Assembly (NCBI RefSeq): GCF_029223485.1 | Contig: NZ_JARHTP010000026.1 | Span: 96,361 to 160,360 of the forward strand | Length of the DNA stretch: 64,000 bases | Source: Streptomyces coacervatus | GTDB lineage: Bacteria > Actinomycetota > Actinomycetes > Streptomycetales > Streptomycetaceae | Direction of reading: 5' to 3' | Shown here: piece by piece, positions 1 through 7,446 of the stretch | Layout: each line of letters begins with the position of its first letter | Position numbering within the stretch: the first letter of the stretch is position 1 | Program-made: the position numbers and the translations under genes | The notes under the pieces: generated by a model | Seen by the model: the letters and a program-made list of their open reading frames with translations, nothing else | Database searches by the model: none | Told to the model about the DNA's origin: nothing

Positions 1-4
1 CACC

Positions 5-793
5 ATGCTCGACACCGCCTTGCCCGGCCCGCACCGACGCGCTCGCCCCGCTTCGTTCGCCCGATGGGGCGGTCTCGTGCTCGGCACCGCGCTGGCCTGG
101 GGGATCGCCCAGAGCGACCGCCTGGGGCTCGGAATCCTCCACGCCATCCCGGTCTTCGGTATCTGCACCGTGGCGGGCGTCCTGGCCGCAGACGCCCTGA
201 TCCCCAAGCGACAGGGGCCAGTACGCCAGGCGGGCCTCACTCCGCGCCGTATCCGCGACTTCCTCCCGATCCGCTTCGCCACACTTCTGGCCACCCAGGC
301 CGCTGTGCTCATCACCCTGCTCACGGCCGCCGCGATCACCGCGTCCGCGGACGACATGGGCCGGGCGAGCCGCTCACTCAGCGCGGCCTGCGGCGGGCTG
401 ACCGAGTCACACGGCCCCTGGCCCGGCCTCTTCTACAGCGCCCCGATCTTTGGCGCCCTCGGGGTCGGCAGCACCGCCTGCGGCTACGCCCTGTACCGCA
501 TCACGAGGCGACCGGCCCCCGACGGGGACTCGGCGCTGCTCGCCGCCGACGAAGAACAGCGCCGAGACCGGGCGCTCGCGGTGACGGCCGCGTGGGGACT
601 ATTGGTTTCCGCTCCGCTCGCCGGCGCAGCGTTCTTCGCATCAGGTGCACTGCGCTCGCTCTCCTGCCTCGGACCCGCGCCCCACGCCGTCGGCTGGGCC
701 CTGCTGCCGGTCGCGGCGACGGCCGGCTGCACGGCCGCGTGGTCTGTGTTCGTCCTTGCCGCCCCGCTCTCCGTCCCCCGGAGGCAGCCATGA
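5..793 (+). CDS. Multi-pass membrane protein, unknown function
   Basis: The 262-residue product has about six hydrophobic segments (near residues 22-38, 45-65, 90-113, 142-162, 192-215 and 227-250) and a basic N-terminus. No catalytic motif or family signature is recognisable. Its TGA overlaps the ATG of the GntR-type regulator at 790, so the two are translationally coupled. That pairing recalls YtrA-type regulators co-transcribed with membrane transport components, and a role in membrane stress or export is an inference only. The ATG lies 5 bases from the window edge, so the true start could be upstream and the ribosome binding site cannot be judged. Confidence 0.7.
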   Translation: MLDTALPGPHRRARPASFARWGGLVLGTALAWGIAQSDRLGLGILHAIPVFGICTVAGVLAADALIPKRQGPVRQAGLTPRRIRDFLPIRFATLLATQAAVLITLLTAAAITASADDMGRASRSLSAACGGLTESHGPWPGLFYSAPIFGALGVGSTACGYALYRITRRPAPDGDSALLAADEEQRRDRALAVTAAWGLLVSAPLAGAAFFASGALRSLSCLGPAPHAVGWALLPVAATAGCTAAWSVFVLAAPLSVPRRQP

Positions 794-1161
794 CCCGCCC
801 GACCGTACGTGTGGACACGACCAGCCCGGTCCCTCCGTACGAGCAGATACGGGCCCAACTTGCCGCGCTCATCGGCGGCGGACACCTCCCGGAGGACGAA
901 CGGCTCCCCACCGTCCGCCAGCTCGCCGCCGACCTCGGCCTGGCCACCGGTACCGTGGCCCGCGCCTACAAGGAGCTGGAGGCCGCGGCCCTCATCCGCA
1001 CCAAACGCGGAGCCGGCACCCGGGTCGCTGCCGTACCCAGGGCCGCTCATCCCGACACCGCTCGGCTCACCCAGCTCGCTCGCGAATACGTCGCTGCCGC
1101 CCGCGCGACCGGTGCCGACGAGACAGCCGTCCTCGCCGCAGTACGAGCCGCACTGGACTGA
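790..1161 (+). CDS. GntR-family regulator, YtrA subfamily
   Basis: This 123-residue protein is almost entirely a winged helix-turn-helix of the GntR type. 'PPYEQIRAQLAALIGGG' is followed by 'LPTVRQLAADLGLATGTVARAYKELEAAALI' and 'GAGTRV'. The short C-terminal tail (about 45 residues, two helices) lacks the FadR or UTRA effector domain, which is diagnostic of the YtrA subfamily; these repressors usually control adjacent membrane or ABC genes. The ATG overlaps the stop of the upstream membrane protein gene as ATGA, supporting this start over longer readings of the frame. It is probably an autoregulated repressor of its own operon. Confidence 0.85.
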   Translation: MTRPTVRVDTTSPVPPYEQIRAQLAALIGGGHLPEDERLPTVRQLAADLGLATGTVARAYKELEAAALIRTKRGAGTRVAAVPRAAHPDTARLTQLAREYVAAARATGADETAVLAAVRAALD

Positions 1162-2007
1162 ACCGACTCGCCCGAGAGGAACGGCCCGAAGACCGAGAAA
1201 CCCCACTCCTCAGCGTCGCCGATGCGTCGACCGATGATTGAGCTCGGTCCAGCACGCACCAACACCCCGCGAGATTGGCCGTCCACTTGATCGGTCAGTC
1301 CGCGGATCCTGACCAGTCAGGCCACTTGAGGAAGGGCCAGGGCCGACAGTCGGGGTGAAGGCGCGGCAGAAACGTTCGGCTCGACAAACGGTTCCCCGGT
1401 TGCAGTTCTGGTTGCATTCACCCCCGTTCAGCACCGTCCAACACCTGCCTTCAGCTCCACTCCGGCCTGGCTCCAGGTCTGCCCATGCGCCAGGACAACG
1501 ACGCGGCACTCGGCAGCATCAACAGCGCTCTGCGTCACCTGCCCTCGCTGGGCACCGCGGCAGCCACAAGCTCCTGCACGAGCAGTGCCTCGGCAAGCGC
1601 GACATCAGCGTCGAAGGCCGGCTACGTGCCGGCCTCGACACCGAGTACCGGTGCCCACTGGAAGAGCGGGAAGCCGAACCAGACAAAGGACACGCCGAAC
1701 TCCCGAGAGACAAGCCGCGCCACGGCAGTACGGGCCGTGGAACTTGTCGCCGTGTTCACCGCAGCGCAGGAAGCAGCCAGACGTGTGCCCGTAGCAGGGG
1801 CCGCAGCCGGTTCCGGTGGACCGACCTAGCTTTGCCACCGCAGGCCGAACGCCACCTGTCGACTGCCGCTACTTATAGCCCGCATATTGTCGTGCCGCCA
1901 AACATAGTTCACTCGATGGGGCTGGATCCCAGCCGAAATCCCCGAAGTGCACCTGCCGCGCCTCATGATTTTTCATAGGCGCAATCTGGCGACGCGAGAG
2001 GAAAACC
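1162..2007. other. Intergenic region with no convincing gene
   Basis: No open frame here has Streptomyces codon bias, a ribosome site and a recognisable domain together. A 207-codon plus frame at 1355-1978 reads as low-information Arg/Ser/Pro-rich sequence and is not called. The stretch contains the left 18-bp direct repeat (1398-1415) and becomes AT-richer from about 1870, approaching the gene at 2008. It probably holds that gene's promoter plus decayed DNA. Confidence 0.5.
1398..1415 (+). repeat. Left copy of 18-bp direct repeat
   Basis: The sequence ggttgcagttctggttgc is repeated perfectly and in the same orientation at 3245-3262, with partial similarity continuing a few bases (attc versus gttc). 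The two copies bracket 1.86 kb containing a single AT-richer gene. They could be attachment-site-like repeats of a small inserted element or two binding sites for a regulator. Confidence 0.6.
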
Positions 2008-2997
2008 ATGCGCGATGTCTTCACTCTCATCACGGAACAAGTTCTGCGTGACAGCGGCGGGGAGCCCATCTGTGCGCATGTCGGCGATGTTCAAGTGTGT
2101 GCAATCAAGAGCCACCCCACATATCAGGTGTTGCGCGATAAAGTTCGACTTGGCCGATCGAAATCCGTAGCTAGCTTGCGCCTCTGGGAGTCGGTCTGCA
2201 CTCTTGCAAGAGAAAGCAACCATCAGGAGCGGGAGAAATGGTTGATGATCCTGTTGGATCTACTGACTCCATACTTCGGGGGATGGTCGAAAGAGTTGGC
2301 GCGAAAATGGCATTACGAGGTCTCTGACATCAGGTCTGCCATGGTAGAGGGCACTCTGGAGGCATGGTTTTCCATGACAGGTGGCACGCCTTCCAAGAAA
2401 CTCCTGGATACCATGATGACTCGCGCGTTCACCGGCGCTCGCGGCCTGGTGGAAGCCGGAAGTTCGGAAACGTGTGCGGCAAGTGCGGAGTATTTGATTG
2501 CCGATGCCGTGCAGAAGGAAGATTCTACGCTGCTCGCATCGTCAATCATTGACGTCGGCACGGTGCAGGATCCGGATGCCAACGAGAGAATTCGCGGCGA
2601 GCGCACAGGAGCCCTACTGCAACGAATGGGAGCCATGGACCATGCCAAGATCCTCCATGATAAACTCCGCAGCGGTCGCCGTGATGAGGCAGATGCCCCC
2701 TGCATCACTCCCGCGCAGGTGGGGCGATCCTGGGTGGACGGGAAGAATCTTTACTATCGAATTTCCGACATCCTGCCGCAGTATATTGGCTTCAGCGAGG
2801 CGGCCAATACTATTGGCCTATCAGAATCCCAAGCATCAAGGATGGCCAGGAAAGGCTCCCTCCCCTTCAGAGTACTCTGGATTGGCAATAGCCGGGTCGT
2901 CTCGGTCAAGTCACTTATGCTCATCCTGGACATCCAGGATTCCATCGTGCATCCCGACGATGTGGAGAACGGAGCTTCTCATGTCGGCGGAGAATAG
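2008..2997 (+). CDS. Orphan protein with C-terminal helix-turn-helix
   Basis: The 329-residue product is not recognised as a whole. Residues about 255-310 (GFSEAANTIGLSESQASR followed by 'MARKGSLPFRVLWIGNSRVV') read like a MerR/excisionase-type winged helix-turn-helix: a helix-turn-helix followed by a basic wing. The N-terminal two thirds is helical, charged and cysteine-poor, with no obvious catalytic motif. The DNA is visibly AT-richer than every neighbour and uses many A/T-ending codons, suggesting acquisition from another source. An AGAGGA-type ribosome site lies six bases before the ATG. It is the only gene between the two 18-bp direct repeats. A DNA-binding role is likely; recombination or replication control of an element is speculation. 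Confidence 0.7.
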   Translation: MRDVFTLITEQVLRDSGGEPICAHVGDVQVCAIKSHPTYQVLRDKVRLGRSKSVASLRLWESVCTLARESNHQEREKWLMILLDLLTPYFGGWSKELARKWHYEVSDIRSAMVEGTLEAWFSMTGGTPSKKLLDTMMTRAFTGARGLVEAGSSETCAASAEYLIADAVQKEDSTLLASSIIDVGTVQDPDANERIRGERTGALLQRMGAMDHAKILHDKLRSGRRDEADAPCITPAQVGRSWVDGKNLYYRISDILPQYIGFSEAANTIGLSESQASRMARKGSLPFRVLWIGNSRVVSVKSLMLILDIQDSIVHPDDVENGASHVGGE

Positions 2998-3244
2998 AAA
3001 ATCGACGAATAATTTCATTGCTCGACGGACAAGCCAGGGCAGTGCCTGACACAGATCTTCTACTGCCGGGTCTCCGCGTCGGGCACGGCCCGGGGCGAGG
3101 CGCAGCGCGGCGCGGCGCGCCGCGGCTGCGCATGCTCCGGGATCTGTCTTCGTGCGGCACCCGCGGATCATGGAACTGCACCATCCTTGAACCGGGCAAG
3201 CCCTCCAGTGGTACGGGCCGACATACGGCAAGTAGGTCAGCAGT

Positions 3245-3262
3245 GGTTGCAGTTCTGGTTGC
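3245..3262 (+). repeat. Right copy of 18-bp direct repeat
   Basis: Identical to the copy at 1398-1415 (ggttgcagttctggttgc), same orientation. It lies about 250 bp downstream of the orphan gene and just before normal high-GC sequence resumes, as expected for the far boundary of a small insertion. Confidence 0.6.
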
Positions 3263-3382
3263 GTTCCCCGGCTTACGACATCATTCAGAAGCTCCACCTG
3301 AGTCGGCTGCGCCGCAGGTCAGAACGCTCCCGCACATCCCCGTACCCCCAGACGAACCTTTGGAAAGCGCCGGGCACGATGT

Positions 3383-3416
3383 CGAAGGGCCCCACCGTTT
3401 GCGGTGGGGCCCTTCG
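3383..3416 (-). terminator. Strong intrinsic-type hairpin after the phosphatase gene
   Basis: A perfect 15-bp stem (cgaagggccccaccg and its complement) closes a four-base tttg loop. It lies ten bases beyond the stop of the minus-strand operon that ends at 3426. As usual in Streptomyces there is no long U-run. Confidence 0.85.
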
Positions 3417-3425
3417 GCGTGCGGT

Positions 3426-4052
3426 TCAGTTCAAGTGGTGGGTGTCGTTGAGGGTCTGCACCGTGGCTGTGCCGTTCTCGGCGTACGTCACCGTCGACAG
3501 GGAGGCCGCTGCGAGTTCCATGTGGAACAAGCTGTGTGGTGGGGCTTGGAGAGCTAGGCGGATCAGGGTTCTGAGTGGTCCGACGTGGGAGACGACCAGA
3601 ACCGTGGCGCCGGGGTACTGGGCGAGGAGGCCGTCTCGTACGGCGGCGGCCCGGCGGGTGACCTGTTGCATGGCCTCGCCCGCGCCCGACGGGGGACTCT
3701 CGGGCGAGGCGAACCATGCGTCCAGGTCGTCCGGGTAGCGTTCGCGGACTTCGGTGAAGGTCAGGCCTTCCCAGGCGCCGAAGTCCGCTTCCCGCAGGTC
3801 CCGGTCGACCCGGACGCCCAGACCGAGGCGCGCGGCCGCGGAATGGGCGGTCTCCTGGCAGCGCCGCATCGGTGACGTGACGATCGCCGCGATGTCGCCG
3901 CGGTCGGCGAGGGCGTGTGCTGCCGCCTGGGCTTGGCGGCGTCCGGCCGGGGAGAGGCCCGGGTTGGATCCTCCGCTGCCGGAGAGCCGCCGCTCCGGGG
4001 TGAGCAGGGTTTCGCCGTGCCGTAGGAGTACGAGCGTCGTTGCGTCACTCAC
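3426..4052 (-). CDS. Histidine phosphatase family protein
   Basis: This 208-residue protein is a branch-2H phosphatase or phosphoglycerate-mutase-like enzyme. 'LVLLRHGETL' carries the catalytic His (residue 11) and Arg; 'READFGAWEGLT' supplies the acidic proton donor region; 'VVSHVGPLR' near 153-160 gives the second catalytic His. Length and motifs fit CobC/GpmB-type phosphatases, which dephosphorylate small molecules. The GTG start overlaps the TGA of the SRPBCC gene as GTGA, making it the last gene of the five-gene operon. In this context it could remove phosphate from a pathway intermediate, but the substrate cannot be read from sequence. Confidence 0.85.
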   Translation of the reverse strand: MSDATTLVLLRHGETLLTPERRLSGSGGSNPGLSPAGRRQAQAAAHALADRGDIAAIVTSPMRRCQETAHSAAARLGLGVRVDRDLREADFGAWEGLTFTEVRERYPDDLDAWFASPESPPSGAGEAMQQVTRRAAAVRDGLLAQYPGATVLVVSHVGPLRTLIRLALQAPPHSLFHMELAAASLSTVTYAENGTATVQTLNDTHHLN

Positions 4053-4531
4053 TCCGCGGTCTGCGCGAAGTGGTCCCGTACGGCGTCGGTCTGCTTCTCC
4101 ATGACGTCGATGATGGCCTCGACCACGTTCAGGTCGGCGTCCTCTGCGATCTCCAGGGTCCGCGACCAGTCGAAGAAGCTGCGGGCCGGGTCGTTGGTGA
4201 TGGGGAGTACGCGGATGGTGGCCTCGTACTTGGCGACACCGCTGGTGGGGGCGATGGCCCGGTAGGACTGGGTCTTGTTGATCTCGTCGCGGGCGGCGAT
4301 CTCCTGTTGGACGAGGCGGCCGTTGAGCGTGAGCCTGAAGTCGTAGCGGGCCGGGACGGTGTCGACCGAGCCGCCCTCCACCCAGCTGACGTCCCGGTGG
4401 ATGTCCAGGTCGCCCGGGGACACTATGTCCAGGATCTGCATGGCGTCGCGGACGGTCGTCCACACGGTGTCCGGGTCGGCGTCGAGGATGGTGGAGTGGT
4501 ACATGGTGTGCTTGCGCTGGATCGTCGGCAC
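4049..4531 (-). CDS. SRPBCC (START-like) family protein
   Basis: The 160-residue protein has the layout of polyketide cyclase/START-like SRPBCC proteins: 'ILDADPDTVWTTVRD' at the N-terminus, central beta strands with 'YRAIAPTSGVAKYEATIRVLP', and a long C-terminal helix ending 'VMEKQTDAVRDHF'. The fold forms a hydrophobic pocket and includes cyclases, lipid binders and aromatic-ring enzymes. The GTG at 4531 is chosen because AAGGAG sits eight bases upstream; an ATG nine codons later is an alternative. It lies 17 bp after the carbamoyltransferase and overlaps the phosphatase gene. A Bet v1/cyclase-like catalytic or binding role in the same pathway is inferred. Confidence 0.8.
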   Translation of the reverse strand: MPTIQRKHTMYHSTILDADPDTVWTTVRDAMQILDIVSPGDLDIHRDVSWVEGGSVDTVPARYDFRLTLNGRLVQQEIAARDEINKTQSYRAIAPTSGVAKYEATIRVLPITNDPARSFFDWSRTLEIAEDADLNVVEAIIDVMEKQTDAVRDHFAQTAE

Positions 4532-4548
4532 GGCAGGTGCTCCTTCTT

Positions 4549-6360
4549 CTAGTCGGTGACGCGATCGGTCTTGGCGATGACGTGGTTGCCGAGGATCAGG
4601 TAGTCGATCTCGGTGCTCATGAAGCAGTTCAGGGCGTCGGTGGGCGTGCAGACGATGGGTTCGCCGGCGACGTTGAACGAGGTGTTGATCAGGCACGGGG
4701 TGTCGGTGAGTTCGGTGAACCTCCGCAGCAGCGCCGTGAGCCGTGGGGTTGCCTCGTCGGTCAGGGTCTGGATGCGGGAGGTGCCGTCCACGTGTACGGC
4801 GCCGGGGATGCGGTCCCTGTACTCGTCGCGGACCGGGAAGACGAACGTCATGTAGGGCGAGCTGGTCTTGCGGCCCATGTCGAAGATCTTCGGTGCCTGC
4901 TCCTCGAGGACGAGGGGGGCGAACGGGCGGAAGGGTTCTCGGTGCTTGACCCGGGTGTTGATGATGTCCTTGATGTCGGTGAAGCCGGGGTTGGCGAGGA
5001 TGCTGCGATGCCCCAGTGCGCGTGGCCCGTGCTCGATGCGGCCTTCGAACCAGCCGATGACGACCTTCTTCGTCAGCAGCTTCGCCACTTGCTCGATGAG
5101 CTCGTCGTCGTCCAGGCGTGAGACGACGACGCGGCCGGTGAAGGCCTGGAGGGCCTCCTCGATCGCGGCCTCGTCGTAGGCCGGGCCCAGATAGGGGGTG
5201 ACGGGTTCGGAGGCGGCGGCGCGGATGTCCGCAGGGGCGGTGTCGGGGTGGTTGAGCCAGGCGTGGGCCGCGGCTCCGATGGTGATGCCGGTGTCGGAGG
5301 CGCCGAAGCTGACCTGCATGTCCTCGAAGCGGGAGCCTTCGAACAGCGGGGTGTTGTTCAGGCAGTTCAGGGCGACGCCGCCTTCGAACAGCAGCCGGTT
5401 CAGGTCCGTCCTCTTCTCCAGGTGGCCGACCTGGTGGGCGGTGGCGACGTTCAGCATCTGCTGCGCCGCCGCTGCGACACGGGACGTGTATTCGAGGGTG
5501 TCCTCGAAGGGTCCGAAGTACTCCTCGAACAGGGCGTCGTGGCTGTGCAGGTTGTCGGTCTGGAGGGGCTTGGTGAAGCTGTAGCGGCCGTCGCCGTGCA
5601 GCCGTAGAAGGTTGTCCAGGAACGGGTTCGGCGTCGGCGGGGTGGCGTATCCGGCCAGGCCCATCACCTTGTACTCGTCGTTGTTGGGGACGAAGCCGAG
5701 GAAGCGGGTGATGGACGAGAACAGGGTGCCCATGGAGTAGTGGGCGCCGGTGACGGTGTCTTCGAAGACCGTGATCCGGCCGTCGCGGATCTCGCCCGTC
5801 AGGGTCGAGAAGCGTTCGGCGCGGCCGTCGCTCACGAGGAAGGCCGCGTCCTTCATGCCGGCCAGGTAGTAGCCGGTCGTGGCGTGGGCCAGGTGGTGCG
5901 GAACGAAGCGGACCTTGGCCGGGTCGGGGCGGTGTCCGGTGCGGGCTTCGAAGTCCGCGAGGATCGCTTCGGGGCTGACGACCTGGTCGTACAGGTCGGA
6001 CATGTCGGCCATGAGGCCGGTCTTCGTGTCCTGCGGTGCCGACGAGGCGCGGATGGCGTCCAGGGTCTCCTCCAGGACCTGGGCGGACCAGTTCCAGGGG
6101 AAGGCGAACAGGTCTACGTCGTCGTACGTGATCCCGGCTTCCTTCAGGCACCAGTCGATCGCGTTCACGGGGAAGTCGGTGGTCTTTTTCTCCCTGTTGA
6201 GGCGTTCTTCCTCCACCGCGGCGACCAGGCGGCCGTCGATCAGCAGTGCGGCGGCGGCGTCGTGACCCAAGAGGTAATGCTTGTTGATGCCGGTCGCGCC
6301 GAGGCGTTCGGAGAAGAACTCCGACACCCGGCTGAAACCATTACATCCAAGAACAATCAC
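4549..6360 (-). CDS. Carbamoyltransferase, NodU/CmcH/NovN family
   Basis: The 603-residue protein has the two-domain architecture of O-carbamoyltransferases that use carbamoyl phosphate and ATP. The N-terminal ASKHA/Kae1-like part carries 'GHDAAAALLIDG' (residues 32-43), 'AAVEEERLNREK' and the metal-binding 'HHLAHATTGYY' (155-165). The C-terminal YrdC-like part shows 'GWFEGRIEHGPRALGHRSIL' and 'INTSFNVAGEPIV' followed by 'TPTDALNCF', both family signatures. Relatives carbamoylate Nod factors, cephamycin, novobiocin and other natural products, so the operon probably makes a carbamoylated metabolite. The GTG start has AGGA eight bases upstream. It follows the flavoenzyme gene by 22 bp. Confidence 0.92.
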   Translation of the reverse strand: MIVLGCNGFSRVSEFFSERLGATGINKHYLLGHDAAAALLIDGRLVAAVEEERLNREKKTTDFPVNAIDWCLKEAGITYDDVDLFAFPWNWSAQVLEETLDAIRASSAPQDTKTGLMADMSDLYDQVVSPEAILADFEARTGHRPDPAKVRFVPHHLAHATTGYYLAGMKDAAFLVSDGRAERFSTLTGEIRDGRITVFEDTVTGAHYSMGTLFSSITRFLGFVPNNDEYKVMGLAGYATPPTPNPFLDNLLRLHGDGRYSFTKPLQTDNLHSHDALFEEYFGPFEDTLEYTSRVAAAAQQMLNVATAHQVGHLEKRTDLNRLLFEGGVALNCLNNTPLFEGSRFEDMQVSFGASDTGITIGAAAHAWLNHPDTAPADIRAAASEPVTPYLGPAYDEAAIEEALQAFTGRVVVSRLDDDELIEQVAKLLTKKVVIGWFEGRIEHGPRALGHRSILANPGFTDIKDIINTRVKHREPFRPFAPLVLEEQAPKIFDMGRKTSSPYMTFVFPVRDEYRDRIPGAVHVDGTSRIQTLTDEATPRLTALLRRFTELTDTPCLINTSFNVAGEPIVCTPTDALNCFMSTEIDYLILGNHVIAKTDRVTD

Positions 6361-6382
6361 GGCATTCCTAGCTGTTATGTGG

Positions 6383-7444
6383 CTACTTGGCGATCAGCAG
6401 GTCGCGGAGCTTCTCCCCGGCCGCGGGTGCCTGGCACAGGCCCGCGCCGGTGAATCCGGCCGCGTACAGGAAGCGGCGGGTGGGGTGTTCGCCGATGAAG
6501 GCGGTGTTGGTGGGGCTGGCGTCGAAATCACCGCTCCACGCGCGGTGCAGGCCGATGCCGTCCAGGGCGGGGAACAGGGTGCCGAGATGGCCGGCGATGC
6601 GGCCGAGCCAGGCTTCGCGTGTTTCGGCGTCCTTGGGTGCGCCCATGGCGAGGAGGATGCGGTCCTTCCATGAGCGGATCCGCAGGCCGGATGTGGCGTG
6701 CAGCGTCATGGGCAGCTCGCGGTGCGGGGCGGGCGGGATGTCCGTGAACAGCATCTCGATCGCGTGGGGTCTCATCGGCAGGTCGACCGACGCCATGGAT
6801 GCCACCTCGCCGGACCAGGGCCCGGCCGTGCACACGATGCTGCCCGCCTTGATGCTGCCCTGCGGGGTGTGGACGGTGTTGTCGTCGTCGATCCGTGTGA
6901 CGGGTGTGTGGGTGAACAGGCGGGCTCCGTGATTGCGGGCCGCGGCGGCGTAACCGCGGACGATGTCGAGGCCGTCCACGTGGTACGCCTCGGGCGACCA
7001 GGCGGCGGCCAGGACGGCGCGCTCGTTGATCAGCGGGTTGAGTCGGGCCGCTTCGCGGGCACTGATCAGGCCGACCTGGACGCCGGCGGCCTGCTGGGCC
7101 TGATGACCGGCTTCGAAATCGGCGATCTGCTGTTCGTCGGTGAACAGCGCCATGAACCCGAGCCGCTTCAGACCGAGGGGGGACCCGGTGTGGCGGGCGA
7201 AGTCGTGATAGGCGTTCAGGCTGCGCACGGCCATCTGCCCGGTGCCCGGGTTGCCGGGGAAGTAGGTGCGGACCATGCCCGCGGTGTGCGCGGACGCCCC
7301 GCCGCCGAGGCTTCCGCGTTCCAGCAGCACGGTGTTCACGCCGGCTTCGGCGAGGTGGTAGGCGGCTGAGGTGCCGATCACTCCCCCGCCGATGACGACG
7401 GCGTCGGCGCGGGCAGGCAGGGCGCTCAAGGTCATTCCGGGCAT
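6383..7444 (-). CDS. FAD-dependent oxidoreductase, D-amino-acid oxidase type
   Basis: This 353-residue DAO-superfamily flavoprotein has an N-terminal Rossmann fold 'AVVIGGGVIGTSAAYHLAEAG', an FAD ribose-binding 'LLERGSLGGGASAHTAGMVR', and a C-terminal 'FLYAAGFTGAGLCQAPAAGE' that contacts FAD. Family members (glycine/sarcosine oxidases, opine oxidase subunits, PuuB) oxidise secondary or primary amines to imines. The ATG lies two bases after the TAG of the upstream cyclophilin-fold gene, so the pair is coupled. Next to a possible opine-type synthase, oxidation of an imino-acid C-N bond is a reasonable guess. An ATG three codons in is an alternative start. Confidence 0.85.
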   Translation of the reverse strand: MPGMTLSALPARADAVVIGGGVIGTSAAYHLAEAGVNTVLLERGSLGGGASAHTAGMVRTYFPGNPGTGQMAVRSLNAYHDFARHTGSPLGLKRLGFMALFTDEQQIADFEAGHQAQQAAGVQVGLISAREAARLNPLINERAVLAAAWSPEAYHVDGLDIVRGYAAAARNHGARLFTHTPVTRIDDDNTVHTPQGSIKAGSIVCTAGPWSGEVASMASVDLPMRPHAIEMLFTDIPPAPHRELPMTLHATSGLRIRSWKDRILLAMGAPKDAETREAWLGRIAGHLGTLFPALDGIGLHRAWSGDFDASPTNTAFIGEHPTRRFLYAAGFTGAGLCQAPAAGEKLRDLLIAK

Positions 7445-7446
7445 GG

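Larger units (their letters stand above)
2998..3425. other. Intergenic region with right direct repeat
   Basis: This stretch lies between the orphan gene and the phosphatase gene, which ends at 3426 on the other strand. It contains no supportable gene. It carries a GC-dense patch of GCGC-type sequence near 3095-3130, the right 18-bp direct repeat and a strong terminator hairpin. The short readings through it are shadows. Confidence 0.5.

Noticed and set aside
1355..1978. 207-codon plus frame in the left intergenic region
   Set aside because: No ribosome site, no domain and composition unlike a folded protein; kept as intergenic.
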